DNA from: Bacteroidota bacterium
GTDB taxonomy: Bacteria; Bacteroidota; Bacteroidia; Bacteroidales; Prolixibacteraceae
DNA length: 35,473 nucleotides
Reading direction: 5' to 3'
NCBI GenBank assembly: GCA_030632865.1
Contig: DAOVTY010000001.1
Coordinates: 1-35,473 of the forward strand
Part shown: positions 15,988-23,776 of the stretch, in pieces
Numbering within the stretch: the first letter of the stretch is position 1
How the letters are laid out: every line of letters begins with the position of its first letter
Translations under genes and position numbers: made by a program
The notes under the pieces: generated by a model
Databases searched by the model: none
What the model saw: only the letters and a program-made list of their open reading frames with translations
Told to the model about the DNA's origin: nothing

Positions 15988-18249
15988 ATGAGAAAATACA
16001 TATTTGCTTTTATTATAACTGTATTTTCAACGATGCAGCTTTTTTCACAATCAATTCAAGGAGTTATTCTTAATAAAGAAAATAATAATCCAATTCAAAA
16101 TGCCAATATTTCAATTGTAAATTCAACCCAGGGTACTGTTTCAAACACTGATGGTATATTCTCAATAAACTATTCTGAAAAGGAAATTTTTACACTATTA
16201 GTTTCGTACATAGGTTTTGAAAGTTCACTGCTTAAACTTTCCAGTGAGAATGCACAAAAAGAGTTAATAATCAAACTTCAGCCAACTACTATTCAACTAA
16301 ATAAAAGTATTGTAGTTACAGCCACAAAAAACAAACTTGTTTCTCATAAAATTCCTGAAGCTGTTTCGGTTTTAACCGAGGAGGAATTAAAAATTAATGC
16401 CCCACGTTCTATGGCCGAAGCATTAATTGGAGTTCCCGGCGTTTGGATGCAAAAAACCAATCATGGAGGCGGCTCTCCATTTTTACGCGGTTTAACAGGA
16501 AACCAGACTTTACTTTTAGTTGATGGAATTCGTTTAAATAACGCAGCATTTCGTTACGGGCCAAACCAGTATTTTAATACCATCGATGTATTTTCGGTGA
16601 GTCAGGTTGAAGTAATTCGCGGGAAAGGGTCTGTACTTTACGGAAGTGATGCACTTGGTGGTGTTATTAATGTTGTCACAAAAACACCAGAATTTTTTAC
16701 CGGAAAACCACGACTAAAAGGTAGGGGCAGAATAAAATTCATGAATAAAGAAATGGAGAAAACAGGTGGTGGAGAGCTGGAATTCCAGTCTCAAAATTTT
16801 GCGATTTCAGGAAATGTAAATTATAAAAATTTTGGCGATTTATATGCTGGAGGAGAACTCGGTTACGAGCGACCCTCGGGCTACAACGAAACCGGAACAA
16901 ATTTTAAAACAAAACTACGATTAGCTGATAACTGGTTATTTACTTCAGCTTTTAATTACCTCATTCAAAATGATGTTGGAAGGTACGACCAAATAGCACA
17001 ACGTGGATATGAGACTTATAAATTTTATCCTCAAATCCACCGACTGTTTTATTCAAAAATTGAATACTTTGGAGACTCTTCATTTTTCAAAAAAATAAAC
17101 TTTACAGTTTCAAACCAACTTTCAGACGAAACTAGAGTCACACAGAAACAGGAATCAACAACTCTGAACACAGAAAATGATGTGGTGAAAAATTACGGGT
17201 TTGTTCTTGATATTCTTTCTGACTTCACAAAAAAATGGAGTGCAGTTTCGGGGCTGGAATTTTATTCTGACTTGATTAATTCTTCCAAAATTGAAACAAA
17301 TACTGATACGGGAGATCAAACGAAAAAACGCGGTTTATACCCTGACAATTCGAAAATGAAAAATTTCGCAGTTTTTAGTCAGCACACTGTAAAATTTGAA
17401 AAAATTAATTTGCAACTAGGAGGCCGTTTTAACGCAAATCAAATCAATTCAGTCGATGTGGAGTTTGGAGAAGTTACGTTAAAACCACAATCCATTGTGG
17501 GGAATTTCTCGTTTCAATACTTGCCCAACAAATCAGACAACTTTATTTTTTCGGTGAATACGGCATTTCGCGCTCCAAACATAAACGACATAAGCAGTTT
17601 TGGACTATTCGATTACGGCATCGAAATTCCTTCTACAAATCTCTCACCGGAAAAAACCCTCACATTCGAAGGAGGATATAAAAAGCTTACTGACAGATTT
17701 TCGTTTTCAATATTTGCATTTAATACCCGGTTAAAAGACCAAATTGTTAGAGTGAAAACAGATTATAATGGAGAGGATTTTATTGATGGCGAACAAGTCT
17801 ATACAAAAGAAAACCTGACTAAATCTAATATTTTTGGAATTGAAGCTGAATCAGGAATTAAACTGAATTCACAATTTTCATTAATAAACAGCATAACTTG
17901 GTTATACGGTAAAGACATCGAAAACGATGAACCAATGCGACGCATTCCACCGTTGAACGGCAAACTTGCATTGCGATATTCAAAATCACGTTTGTTTGCA
18001 GAAACAGAGTTATTGTTTGCTACAAAACAAGACCGACTTTCTGGAGGCGACATTGATGACCACCGAATTCCAGACGGAGGAACTCCTGGTTGGAGCATCG
18101 TAAATTTAAAAACAGGATATTCATGGGATAAAATTTCATTACACACCAGTCTTCAAAATATATTTAATCAAGCCTACCGTATTCACGGTTCTGGAGTTGA
18201 TGGTTTTGGACGCTCAATTTGGATGTCACTATTTTTTGAAATTGAATAA
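15988..18249 (+). CDS. TonB-dependent outer-membrane receptor
   Basis: 753 residues. A signal peptide (about 1-20, ending MQLFSQ) is followed by a carboxypeptidase-regulatory-like domain (22-100, GVILNKENNNPIQNANI). The plug comes next (about 115-235, with GVPGVWMQ, LLLVDGIRLNN, VIRGKGSVLYGSDALGGVIN), then a 22-strand-type barrel ending FFEIE. It takes up a large or scarce substrate with energy from TonB-ExbBD. FRAP at 527-530 and NLSPE at 551-555 resemble the FRAP/NPNL boxes of haem and haemoglobin receptors, but these also occur in other receptors, so the substrate is open. No SusD partner is adjacent, which argues against a glycan-uptake pair. The receptor lies 222 bp downstream of the secreted HKD protein. 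Confidence 0.93.
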   Translation: MRKYIFAFIITVFSTMQLFSQSIQGVILNKENNNPIQNANISIVNSTQGTVSNTDGIFSINYSEKEIFTLLVSYIGFESSLLKLSSENAQKELIIKLQPTTIQLNKSIVVTATKNKLVSHKIPEAVSVLTEEELKINAPRSMAEALIGVPGVWMQKTNHGGGSPFLRGLTGNQTLLLVDGIRLNNAAFRYGPNQYFNTIDVFSVSQVEVIRGKGSVLYGSDALGGVINVVTKTPEFFTGKPRLKGRGRIKFMNKEMEKTGGGELEFQSQNFAISGNVNYKNFGDLYAGGELGYERPSGYNETGTNFKTKLRLADNWLFTSAFNYLIQNDVGRYDQIAQRGYETYKFYPQIHRLFYSKIEYFGDSSFFKKINFTVSNQLSDETRVTQKQESTTLNTENDVVKNYGFVLDILSDFTKKWSAVSGLEFYSDLINSSKIETNTDTGDQTKKRGLYPDNSKMKNFAVFSQHTVKFEKINLQLGGRFNANQINSVDVEFGEVTLKPQSIVGNFSFQYLPNKSDNFIFSVNTAFRAPNINDISSFGLFDYGIEIPSTNLSPEKTLTFEGGYKKLTDRFSFSIFAFNTRLKDQIVRVKTDYNGEDFIDGEQVYTKENLTKSNIFGIEAESGIKLNSQFSLINSITWLYGKDIENDEPMRRIPPLNGKLALRYSKSRLFAETELLFATKQDRLSGGDIDDHRIPDGGTPGWSIVNLKTGYSWDKISLHTSLQNIFNQAYRIHGSGVDGFGRSIWMSLFFEIE

Positions 18250-18386
18250 GATAAATGGTCGGGTATAATCTTATTAAACCGGTTTTCGAGCAAAGTTCGG
18301 ATATGCATTAAATCGAAAGCGCCAAACCAATCCATAGATTTGCACCAGTTATATAAGCAAGAAATGGCAAAATGAAAGGCAAGAAT

Positions 18387-19100
18387 TTAAATGCCAAATC
18401 GTTTTTTAGCATCTTCCAAAATAGAGATAGTTGCAGTTGCTCCACATCGAGTACAGCCAGCTTCTTGTACCGCAATTAGTCCATCTAACGAACGAACTCC
18501 GCCGGCAGCTTTTACTTTAACTTTTGGCCCGCTACTTTTTCTCATAAGTTTAAGGTTCGGAATTGTTGCTCCTGTGTACGAATATTTTCCATCGTCACCT
18601 TTTACAAATCCAAATCCCGATGAAGTTTTTACATAATCAGCACCAACTTTTGTGCAAATCTCACACAACTTAACAATGTCTTTAACATTAGATACATAGT
18701 CCGTTTCGAAAATAACTTTTACAATAGCACCGTTCTTATGGCTAACTTCAGTAATTGCCTCAATCTCTTTTTCAATATAATTCCAATCTCCTTGCAATGC
18801 TTTCCCTATATTTATAACCATATCAATTTCTACTGCTCCATCTTTACATGCAGTTTCGGTTTCGAAAACTTTAACTTCAATAGCTGAGTTCCCCGATGGA
18901 AACCCGACTACGCACCCAACAAAAACATCAGTTCTTTTTAATAATTTAACTGCTTGCTTAACTGCATACGGTTTTACACAAACCGATGCCACATCGTATT
19001 TTGCCGCCACTGCACATTCTCGTTTTAAATCTTCATCAGTCATTGTTGGATGAAGAATGGAATGGTCAATCATTTTTGCGAGTTCTTTTATTTTGTTCAT
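18387..19100 (-). CDS. deoC: Deoxyribose-phosphate aldolase
   Basis: A 237-residue cytoplasmic class I aldolase. It splits 2-deoxyribose-5-phosphate into glyceraldehyde-3-phosphate and acetaldehyde, the last step of deoxynucleoside breakdown. The Schiff-base lysine is K158 in VKTSSGFG, the second active-site lysine is K197 in KVKAAGGVR, and the acid is D93 in EIDMVINIG. Length and motifs are those of the standard bacterial enzyme. It is convergent with the TonB-receptor gene and divergent from the aldo/keto reductase, with 122 bp between the two starts. No other deo gene is adjacent. Confidence 0.96.
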   Translation of the reverse strand: MNKIKELAKMIDHSILHPTMTDEDLKRECAVAAKYDVASVCVKPYAVKQAVKLLKRTDVFVGCVVGFPSGNSAIEVKVFETETACKDGAVEIDMVINIGKALQGDWNYIEKEIEAITEVSHKNGAIVKVIFETDYVSNVKDIVKLCEICTKVGADYVKTSSGFGFVKGDDGKYSYTGATIPNLKLMRKSSGPKVKVKAAGGVRSLDGLIAVQEAGCTRCGATATISILEDAKKRFGI

Positions 19101-19194
19101 TTTATATATATTTTTTTTACTCTTATATTTATAAAATTAGGGCACATAATTATTGAATCAATTATAATGCAAACATTTTCTAATTAATTTAGTA

Positions 19195-19217
19195 TAAATT
19201 TAAAGACTTTAAATTTA
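19195..19217 (+). promoter_or_regulatory. Perfect 23-bp palindrome before the aldo/keto reductase gene
   Basis: TAAATTTAAAG-A-CTTTAAATTTA: 11-base arms that are exact reverse complements around one A. It ends 5 bp before the ATG. It could be a repressor operator over the promoter, or a hairpin that hides the translation start. The gap to deoC shows no other clear element. Confidence 0.5.
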
Positions 19218-19222
19218 ATATT

Positions 19223-20227
19223 ATGACTGACAGAAGAAACTTTTTAAAAAATTTGGCTGGAGTAACTGCCGGACTTTCGCTTAGTGGAACAGCTTTTGGG
19301 AGTGAAAAAACTACAGATAGAATGGGAGAAGTTTTGCCGAAGCGAAAGCTGGGGAGAACTGGCGAATACGTAACCATGCTAGGCACAGGAGGTTATCATG
19401 TTGGATGGACAACTGAGCGTGATGCACAGGAAGTAGTTGAGGCAGCCATAGAAGGTGGCGTGCGTTTTTTCGATACTGCTGAAAGTTATTCGAAAGGAAG
19501 AAGCGAAGAACGTTATGGGAAATTTCTTACACCAAAATATCGCGATTTAATTTTTTTGATGACAAAATCGACAGGAAAAGATGCTAAATCTGTACAGGAG
19601 CATTTGGAGGGTTCTTTACGAAGGTTAAAAGTTGACCAAATAGATTTGTTTCAAGTACATTCTATTAAAACTCCTGAAGACGTAGATAGTAGAATTGAAA
19701 ATGGAGTTTTAGAGGTTCTGCTAAAAGCTAAGGAACAGGGTAAAATAAAGTATCTGGGATTTACCGGGCACCAAAATCCGTATGCACATACTCACATGTT
19801 AGAACGTACAAAAGAGAGCGATATTTTTGATACCGCTTTAATGCCTGTAAATGTTCTAGACCAGTCGTATTATAGTTTTATACAAAATGTAATTCCAAAT
19901 GCACTAGACAGAGACATGGGAATTCTAGCCATAAAATCGTTAGCCGACGGACGGTTCTTTGCAAAAAAGGAAAAAGTAAATTGGACTTCTGACGATCCGC
20001 TTATTCCAAATTATTTGAGTATCAAGGAAGCAATGTATTTTGTGTGGTCTTTACCAGTTACTGTTTTAATTTCAGGAAATGAAAACGCAACGTTTATGCG
20101 CGAAAAGGTTGCGCTTGCACGTTCATTTTCAAAACTCTCTGAAGCGCAAAGATTAGCATTAGTTGATAAAGTTAAAGATATTGCTCTTTCCGGAAATCTT
20201 GAATATTTCAAAAAGAAAAAAACATAA
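19223..20227 (+). CDS. Tat-exported aldo/keto reductase
   Basis: 334 residues. The start MTDRRNFLKNLAGVTAGLSL is a twin-arginine signal (RRNFLK, then a mild hydrophobic stretch to AFG), so the enzyme is exported folded, presumably with NADP(H) or another cofactor bound. The (beta/alpha)8 core keeps the aldo/keto reductase tetrad: D84, Y89 (FFDTAESYS), K115 (MTKSTG) and H146 (QVHSI). Carbonyl substrates cannot be deduced. Periplasmic members in Bacteroidota are often linked to sugar or ketone metabolism. The gene has its own upstream region with a strong palindrome and no downstream partner. Confidence 0.88.
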   Translation: MTDRRNFLKNLAGVTAGLSLSGTAFGSEKTTDRMGEVLPKRKLGRTGEYVTMLGTGGYHVGWTTERDAQEVVEAAIEGGVRFFDTAESYSKGRSEERYGKFLTPKYRDLIFLMTKSTGKDAKSVQEHLEGSLRRLKVDQIDLFQVHSIKTPEDVDSRIENGVLEVLLKAKEQGKIKYLGFTGHQNPYAHTHMLERTKESDIFDTALMPVNVLDQSYYSFIQNVIPNALDRDMGILAIKSLADGRFFAKKEKVNWTSDDPLIPNYLSIKEAMYFVWSLPVTVLISGNENATFMREKVALARSFSKLSEAQRLALVDKVKDIALSGNLEYFKKKKT

Positions 20228-20267
20228 ATTCATAAATATTTTAATAATAAGTAGATGTAAAATGAAA

Positions 20268-20293
20268 AATCCCGGAGCCTCTGCACCGGGATT
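20268..20293 (-). terminator. GC-rich hairpin AATCCCGG/CCGGGATT
   Basis: An 8-bp perfect stem with a 10-nt loop. Read on the minus strand it is followed by TTT, which suits termination in that direction. On the plus strand it lies 40 bp after the aldo/keto reductase stop but has no T run. Confidence 0.45.
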
Positions 20294-20323
20294 CAAACTA
20301 AACCTAACTAAACCAAACTTATG

Positions 20324-20342
20324 AAAAAACAGCTTTCGCTGT
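20324..20342 (-). terminator. Hairpin ACAGC-GAAA-GCTGT plus six T (minus strand)
   Basis: A 5-bp stem with a GAAA tetraloop, followed directly on the minus strand by T residues: the classic intrinsic-terminator form. It implies a short minus-strand transcript from the region before lepA, or bidirectional use. Confidence 0.45.
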
Positions 20343-20602
20343 GAAGTATTTTTAAAAACGTAATTCAGTAAAAAATGTTTTACGTTTAATTGTTTTCATG
20401 ACTACAAAAGGTTTTACAAACTACGTGCCAAAATAACATTCAACACATCAACTTAACTTTTATTAACACAAGGTTTATTTTTTAATATCTGTTTGGCGAA
20501 AATGTTTAAATAATTCCGAGATAATATTCTTTGTCTTAATTTATGAAATAGTAAAATCGGAGTGAGCAAAACAACTCTATCTAATTAAATTTGAAAATTT
20601 GA

Positions 20603-20610
20603 TACCTTTG
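20603..20610 (+). promoter_or_regulatory. Promoter -7 element of lepA (TACCTTTG)
   Basis: An exact TAnnTTTG match 54 bp before the lepA ATG. The leader it would produce contains an AAGAGAATT/AATTTCTCTT hairpin at 20621-20643 with one bulged base. Confidence 0.65.
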
Positions 20611-20664
20611 CAAAAAATATAAGAGAATTCTATAATTTCTCTTGGAATGATTAATTTGATTTAG

Positions 20665-22452
20665 ATGAAGAACACTCGGAATTTTTGTATAATTGCTCAT
20701 ATCGATCATGGGAAAAGTACCCTTGCAGATCGCCTTTTGGAATTTACCAAAACTGTAGATGAAAGGGAAATGCACGACCAGGTACTCGACAATATGGAAT
20801 TGGAGAAAGAGCGTGGAATAACAATAAAGAGCCATGCCATTCAAATGGACTATTTATACAAAGGTGAGGAGTTTAAATTAAATTTAATTGACACACCCGG
20901 ACACGTCGATTTTTCGTACGAAGTTTCACGCTCAATTGCAGCTTGCGAGGGAGCTTTACTAATTATTGATGCAACTCAGGGAATTCAGGCACAAACCATT
21001 TCTAACCTATATTTGGCAATTGAAAACGATTTGGAAATTATTCCAGTGTTGAATAAAATGGATTTACCCAATGCAATGCCCGAAGATGTAGAAGAGCAAA
21101 TTATAGACCTAATTGGTTGCGACCATGAAGATATTATTCATGCCAGCGGAAAAACAGGAGATGGCATTGAAAATATTCTTGAAAATATAATTCATAAAAT
21201 ACCAGCTCCAAAAGGCGACCCAGAAGCACCTTTACAAGCTCTTATTTTCGATTCAGTTTTTAACTCATTCAGAGGAATTATTGCCTACTTTAAAGTAATA
21301 AATGGTCAAATTAGGAAAGGCGATTTTGTAAAGTTCATTTCAACCGAAAAAGAATATAAAGCAGACGAAGTTGGTGTTTTAAAGCTAGGATTGGAACGAC
21401 GAGATGTACTTTCTGCAGGAGATGTAGGCTATATTATTTCGGGAATTAAAACTGCAAAAGAGGTAAAAGTTGGAGATACAATTACGCATGTAAAAAATCC
21501 GTGTGTAAATATTGTTGAAGGCTTTGAAGAGGTAAAACCTATGGTTTTTGCTGGTATTTACCCGATAGATACTGATGATTATGAAGAGCTGAGAAATGCT
21601 ATGGACAAGTTGCAGTTAAATGACGCTTCGTTAACTTTCGAGCCAGAATCATCTGCAGCACTTGGGTTTGGATTCCGATGTGGATTTCTTGGATTATTGC
21701 ACATGGAAATTATACAAGAAAGATTGGATCGTGAATTTGACATGAACGTGATAACTACTGTTCCCAACGTTTCGTACTTAGCGCATTTAACAAACGGCAC
21801 AACTCAAACAGTTTATAATCCATCTGGGATGCCGGTTTCAACCATGATTCAGCAAATAGACGAGCCATATATTCGTGCAAGTATTATTACAGCATCAGAT
21901 TATATTGGCCCTGTTATGAATTTGTGCCTCGATAAAAGAGGAACTTTGCTGAGCCAAAATTACTTGACAGCAGAACGTGCAGAACTTGTTTTTAATTTAC
22001 CACTTGGCGAAATTGTTTTTGATTTTTACGATAAGCTAAAAAGTATTTCGAAAGGTTACGCATCATTCGATTATCACATGAGTGATTATAAACCCGCAAA
22101 ATTAGTCCGTTTAGATATTCTTTTAAATGGCGAAATGGTTGATGCGCTTTCTACATTAATACATTTTGACAATGCATATAATTTTGGTCGTAGAATGTGC
22201 GAAAAATTAAAGGAACTTATTCCGAGGCAACAATTTGATATTGCAATTCAGGCTGCAATTGGAGCCAAAATTATAGCTCGCGAAACTGTAAAAGCAGTGC
22301 GTAAAGATGTTACAGCAAAATGTTATGGTGGAGATATTACTAGAAAACGTAAATTACTAGAGAAGCAGAAAAAAGGTAAAAAACGAATGAAACAGGTTGG
22401 TAATGTTGAGGTTCCTCAAAAAGCATTTCTTGCTGTTTTAAAGCTCGACTAA
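20665..22452 (+). CDS. lepA: Elongation factor 4 (LepA), ribosomal translocase-type GTPase
   Basis: 595 residues, normal for the family. The GTPase has G1 AHIDHGKST, G3 DTPGHVDF and G4 NKMDLP. It is followed by EF-Tu-like domain II, EF-G-like domains III and V, and the LepA-specific C-terminal domain ending KKGKKRMKQVGNVEVPQKAF. LepA acts on the ribosome in initiation-linked or back-translocation events and is conserved but usually not essential. It is monocistronic here, with its own promoter; downstream lies a decayed gene on the opposite strand. Confidence 0.98.
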   Translation: MKNTRNFCIIAHIDHGKSTLADRLLEFTKTVDEREMHDQVLDNMELEKERGITIKSHAIQMDYLYKGEEFKLNLIDTPGHVDFSYEVSRSIAACEGALLIIDATQGIQAQTISNLYLAIENDLEIIPVLNKMDLPNAMPEDVEEQIIDLIGCDHEDIIHASGKTGDGIENILENIIHKIPAPKGDPEAPLQALIFDSVFNSFRGIIAYFKVINGQIRKGDFVKFISTEKEYKADEVGVLKLGLERRDVLSAGDVGYIISGIKTAKEVKVGDTITHVKNPCVNIVEGFEEVKPMVFAGIYPIDTDDYEELRNAMDKLQLNDASLTFEPESSAALGFGFRCGFLGLLHMEIIQERLDREFDMNVITTVPNVSYLAHLTNGTTQTVYNPSGMPVSTMIQQIDEPYIRASIITASDYIGPVMNLCLDKRGTLLSQNYLTAERAELVFNLPLGEIVFDFYDKLKSISKGYASFDYHMSDYKPAKLVRLDILLNGEMVDALSTLIHFDNAYNFGRRMCEKLKELIPRQQFDIAIQAAIGAKIIARETVKAVRKDVTAKCYGGDITRKRKLLEKQKKGKKRMKQVGNVEVPQKAFLAVLKLD

Positions 22453-22525
22453 ATTATTTTGGTAAAAGAAAATATATTTATTTTCGAGGCTATTTTATTA
22501 CTTTATACAATCTTTTCAATCAATT

Positions 22526-22853
22526 TTAAAATTTAAACGGAGCGTATTTTAATTGGAAATCAATCCATTTAAGTGAAGCAACAATTGCTCGCTGATTACT
22601 AAAAGTCAGAAAACTTCCGTACACATGATATTTTCCCATGCCACTATTTCCAACACCTCCAAAAGCTAATTTATGGTTGGTTATGTGCAAAAGAGTATCG
22701 TTAACACATCCTCTACTTATTATTAAGTATTGTAGCTTTCAGCTGTTTAAACTGCTCTAACCTAAAACTGATATCTTTTATTTGCTGTGTATAGAAATAA
22801 TCTCATTTATTTTTAATATGTTGAATGATAATAATTTGCTCCGTATCTTTCAT
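22526..22853 (-). pseudogene. Aldehyde dehydrogenase pseudogene with its middle deleted
   Basis: On the minus strand the ATG at 22853 opens a frame that meets TGA at 22805-22803 and continues DYFYTQQIKDISFRLEQFKQ, then LKATILNN. This is the N-terminus of a class 3-like aldehyde dehydrogenase. At about 22713 the frame breaks and a shifted frame reads RGCVNDTLLHITNHKLAFGG, then VGNSGMGKYHVYGSF, and ends WIDFQLKYAPFKF with TAA at 22528-22526. This is the C-terminus of the same family (usual GGxCVNDTLLH, PFGGVGNSGMGxYHG). About 350 of roughly 455 residues are missing, including the catalytic cysteine. The gene is dead: one premature stop, one frameshift and one large internal deletion. Confidence 0.85.
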
Positions 22854-23084
22854 ATTTTTAAATTTAGATTTAGTTTGCGAGTATTTAAACACAAAATACG
22901 CATAAGGTATCCGCAAACTAACGAATAATAGTTTAAGCGAAATACAATAGTTTCATTCTATTCGCAACATAAAACATCTAATTTTAATGGCTACCGGGCT
23001 CTCCAACTAGCAAAATCATCAACCTGTAATTTATATTATCGGGTTTCACAAACTTAAATATTTAGCTAAAAGTAGTTGTAATTA

Positions 23085-23774
23085 TCAAACTATTAATTTA
23101 TACCCTTTTCCGTGTACATTAATAATTTCAACAGATTCTTCTGCTTTTAAATGTTTACGAAGTTTGGTAATATATACATCCATGCTTCGTGCGTTAAAAT
23201 AGTTATCATCAATCCAAATAGATTTTAAAGCATAATTTCTCTCTAAAACCTTATTTTGGTTTTGACAAAGTAACTTTAATAAATCCGACTCTTTTGTAGT
23301 TAATTTCACAGAATTATCGCCTTCAGAAAGTATCTGTTTTAGTGTGTCGAAAGAAAATCGTCCAAGGGTGAAAATTTGTTGATTTGAGGCTTGATTATCC
23401 TGAGATGTTCTTCGTAAAATAGCTTCAATTCTGAGAATTAACTCCTCCATGCTAAAAGGTTTAGTCATGTAATCGTCGGCTCCAATTTTAAATCCTTCCA
23501 AAACATCTTCTTTCATGTTTTTGGCTGTTAGAAATAGTATTGGGATATCGGCATTTACAATTCGAATATCTTTAGCAAGCGAAAAACCATCTTTTTTTGG
23601 CATCATTACATCTAAAACACAAATGTCGAAATGCCCTTTCATAAATCCTTTGTATGCTGCTTCTCCGTCAGGAAATAATTCGGCATCAAAATTTTTGGCT
23701 ATTAAATATTCTTTCAATAATAATCCTAAATTCTCATCATCTTCTGCTAATAATAATTTTACTTTTTGTTCCAT
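23085..23774 (-). CDS. rprY: OmpR-family response regulator RprY
   Basis: 229 residues. The receiver domain (1-120) has the acidic pocket E11/D12/D13, phospho-acceptor D55 (CVLDVMMPKKDG), T83 and K105 (TKPF). A winged-helix DNA-binding domain (about 135-229, LTTKESDLLKLL, ARSMDVYITKLRKHL, GKGYKLIV) follows. The sequence and partner match RprY of Bacteroides. It starts 2 bp after the stop of the histidine kinase, so the two are co-translated. In Bacteroides/Porphyromonas the regulator affects stress and envelope genes; its targets here are unknown. Confidence 0.92.
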   Translation of the reverse strand: MEQKVKLLLAEDDENLGLLLKEYLIAKNFDAELFPDGEAAYKGFMKGHFDICVLDVMMPKKDGFSLAKDIRIVNADIPILFLTAKNMKEDVLEGFKIGADDYMTKPFSMEELILRIEAILRRTSQDNQASNQQIFTLGRFSFDTLKQILSEGDNSVKLTTKESDLLKLLCQNQNKVLERNYALKSIWIDDNYFNARSMDVYITKLRKHLKAEESVEIINVHGKGYKLIV

Positions 23775-23776
23775 GA

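Larger units (their letters stand above)
20228..20664. other. 437-bp non-coding region with three hairpins before lepA
   Basis: No gene is seen. It contains hairpins at 20268-20293, 20324-20342 and 20356-20387. A 33-base stretch with no G (20290-20322) joins the first two. The lepA promoter and a leader hairpin lie at its right end. On the minus strand the first two hairpins are followed by T runs, as terminators would be, although no minus-strand gene lies upstream of them. Confidence 0.5.

Noticed and set aside
22854..23084. Possible further gene or RNA between the aldehyde dehydrogenase remnant and rprY
   Set aside because: No frame, terminator or convincing stem; a GCGAA/TTCGC pair with poor inner pairing is too weak to call.
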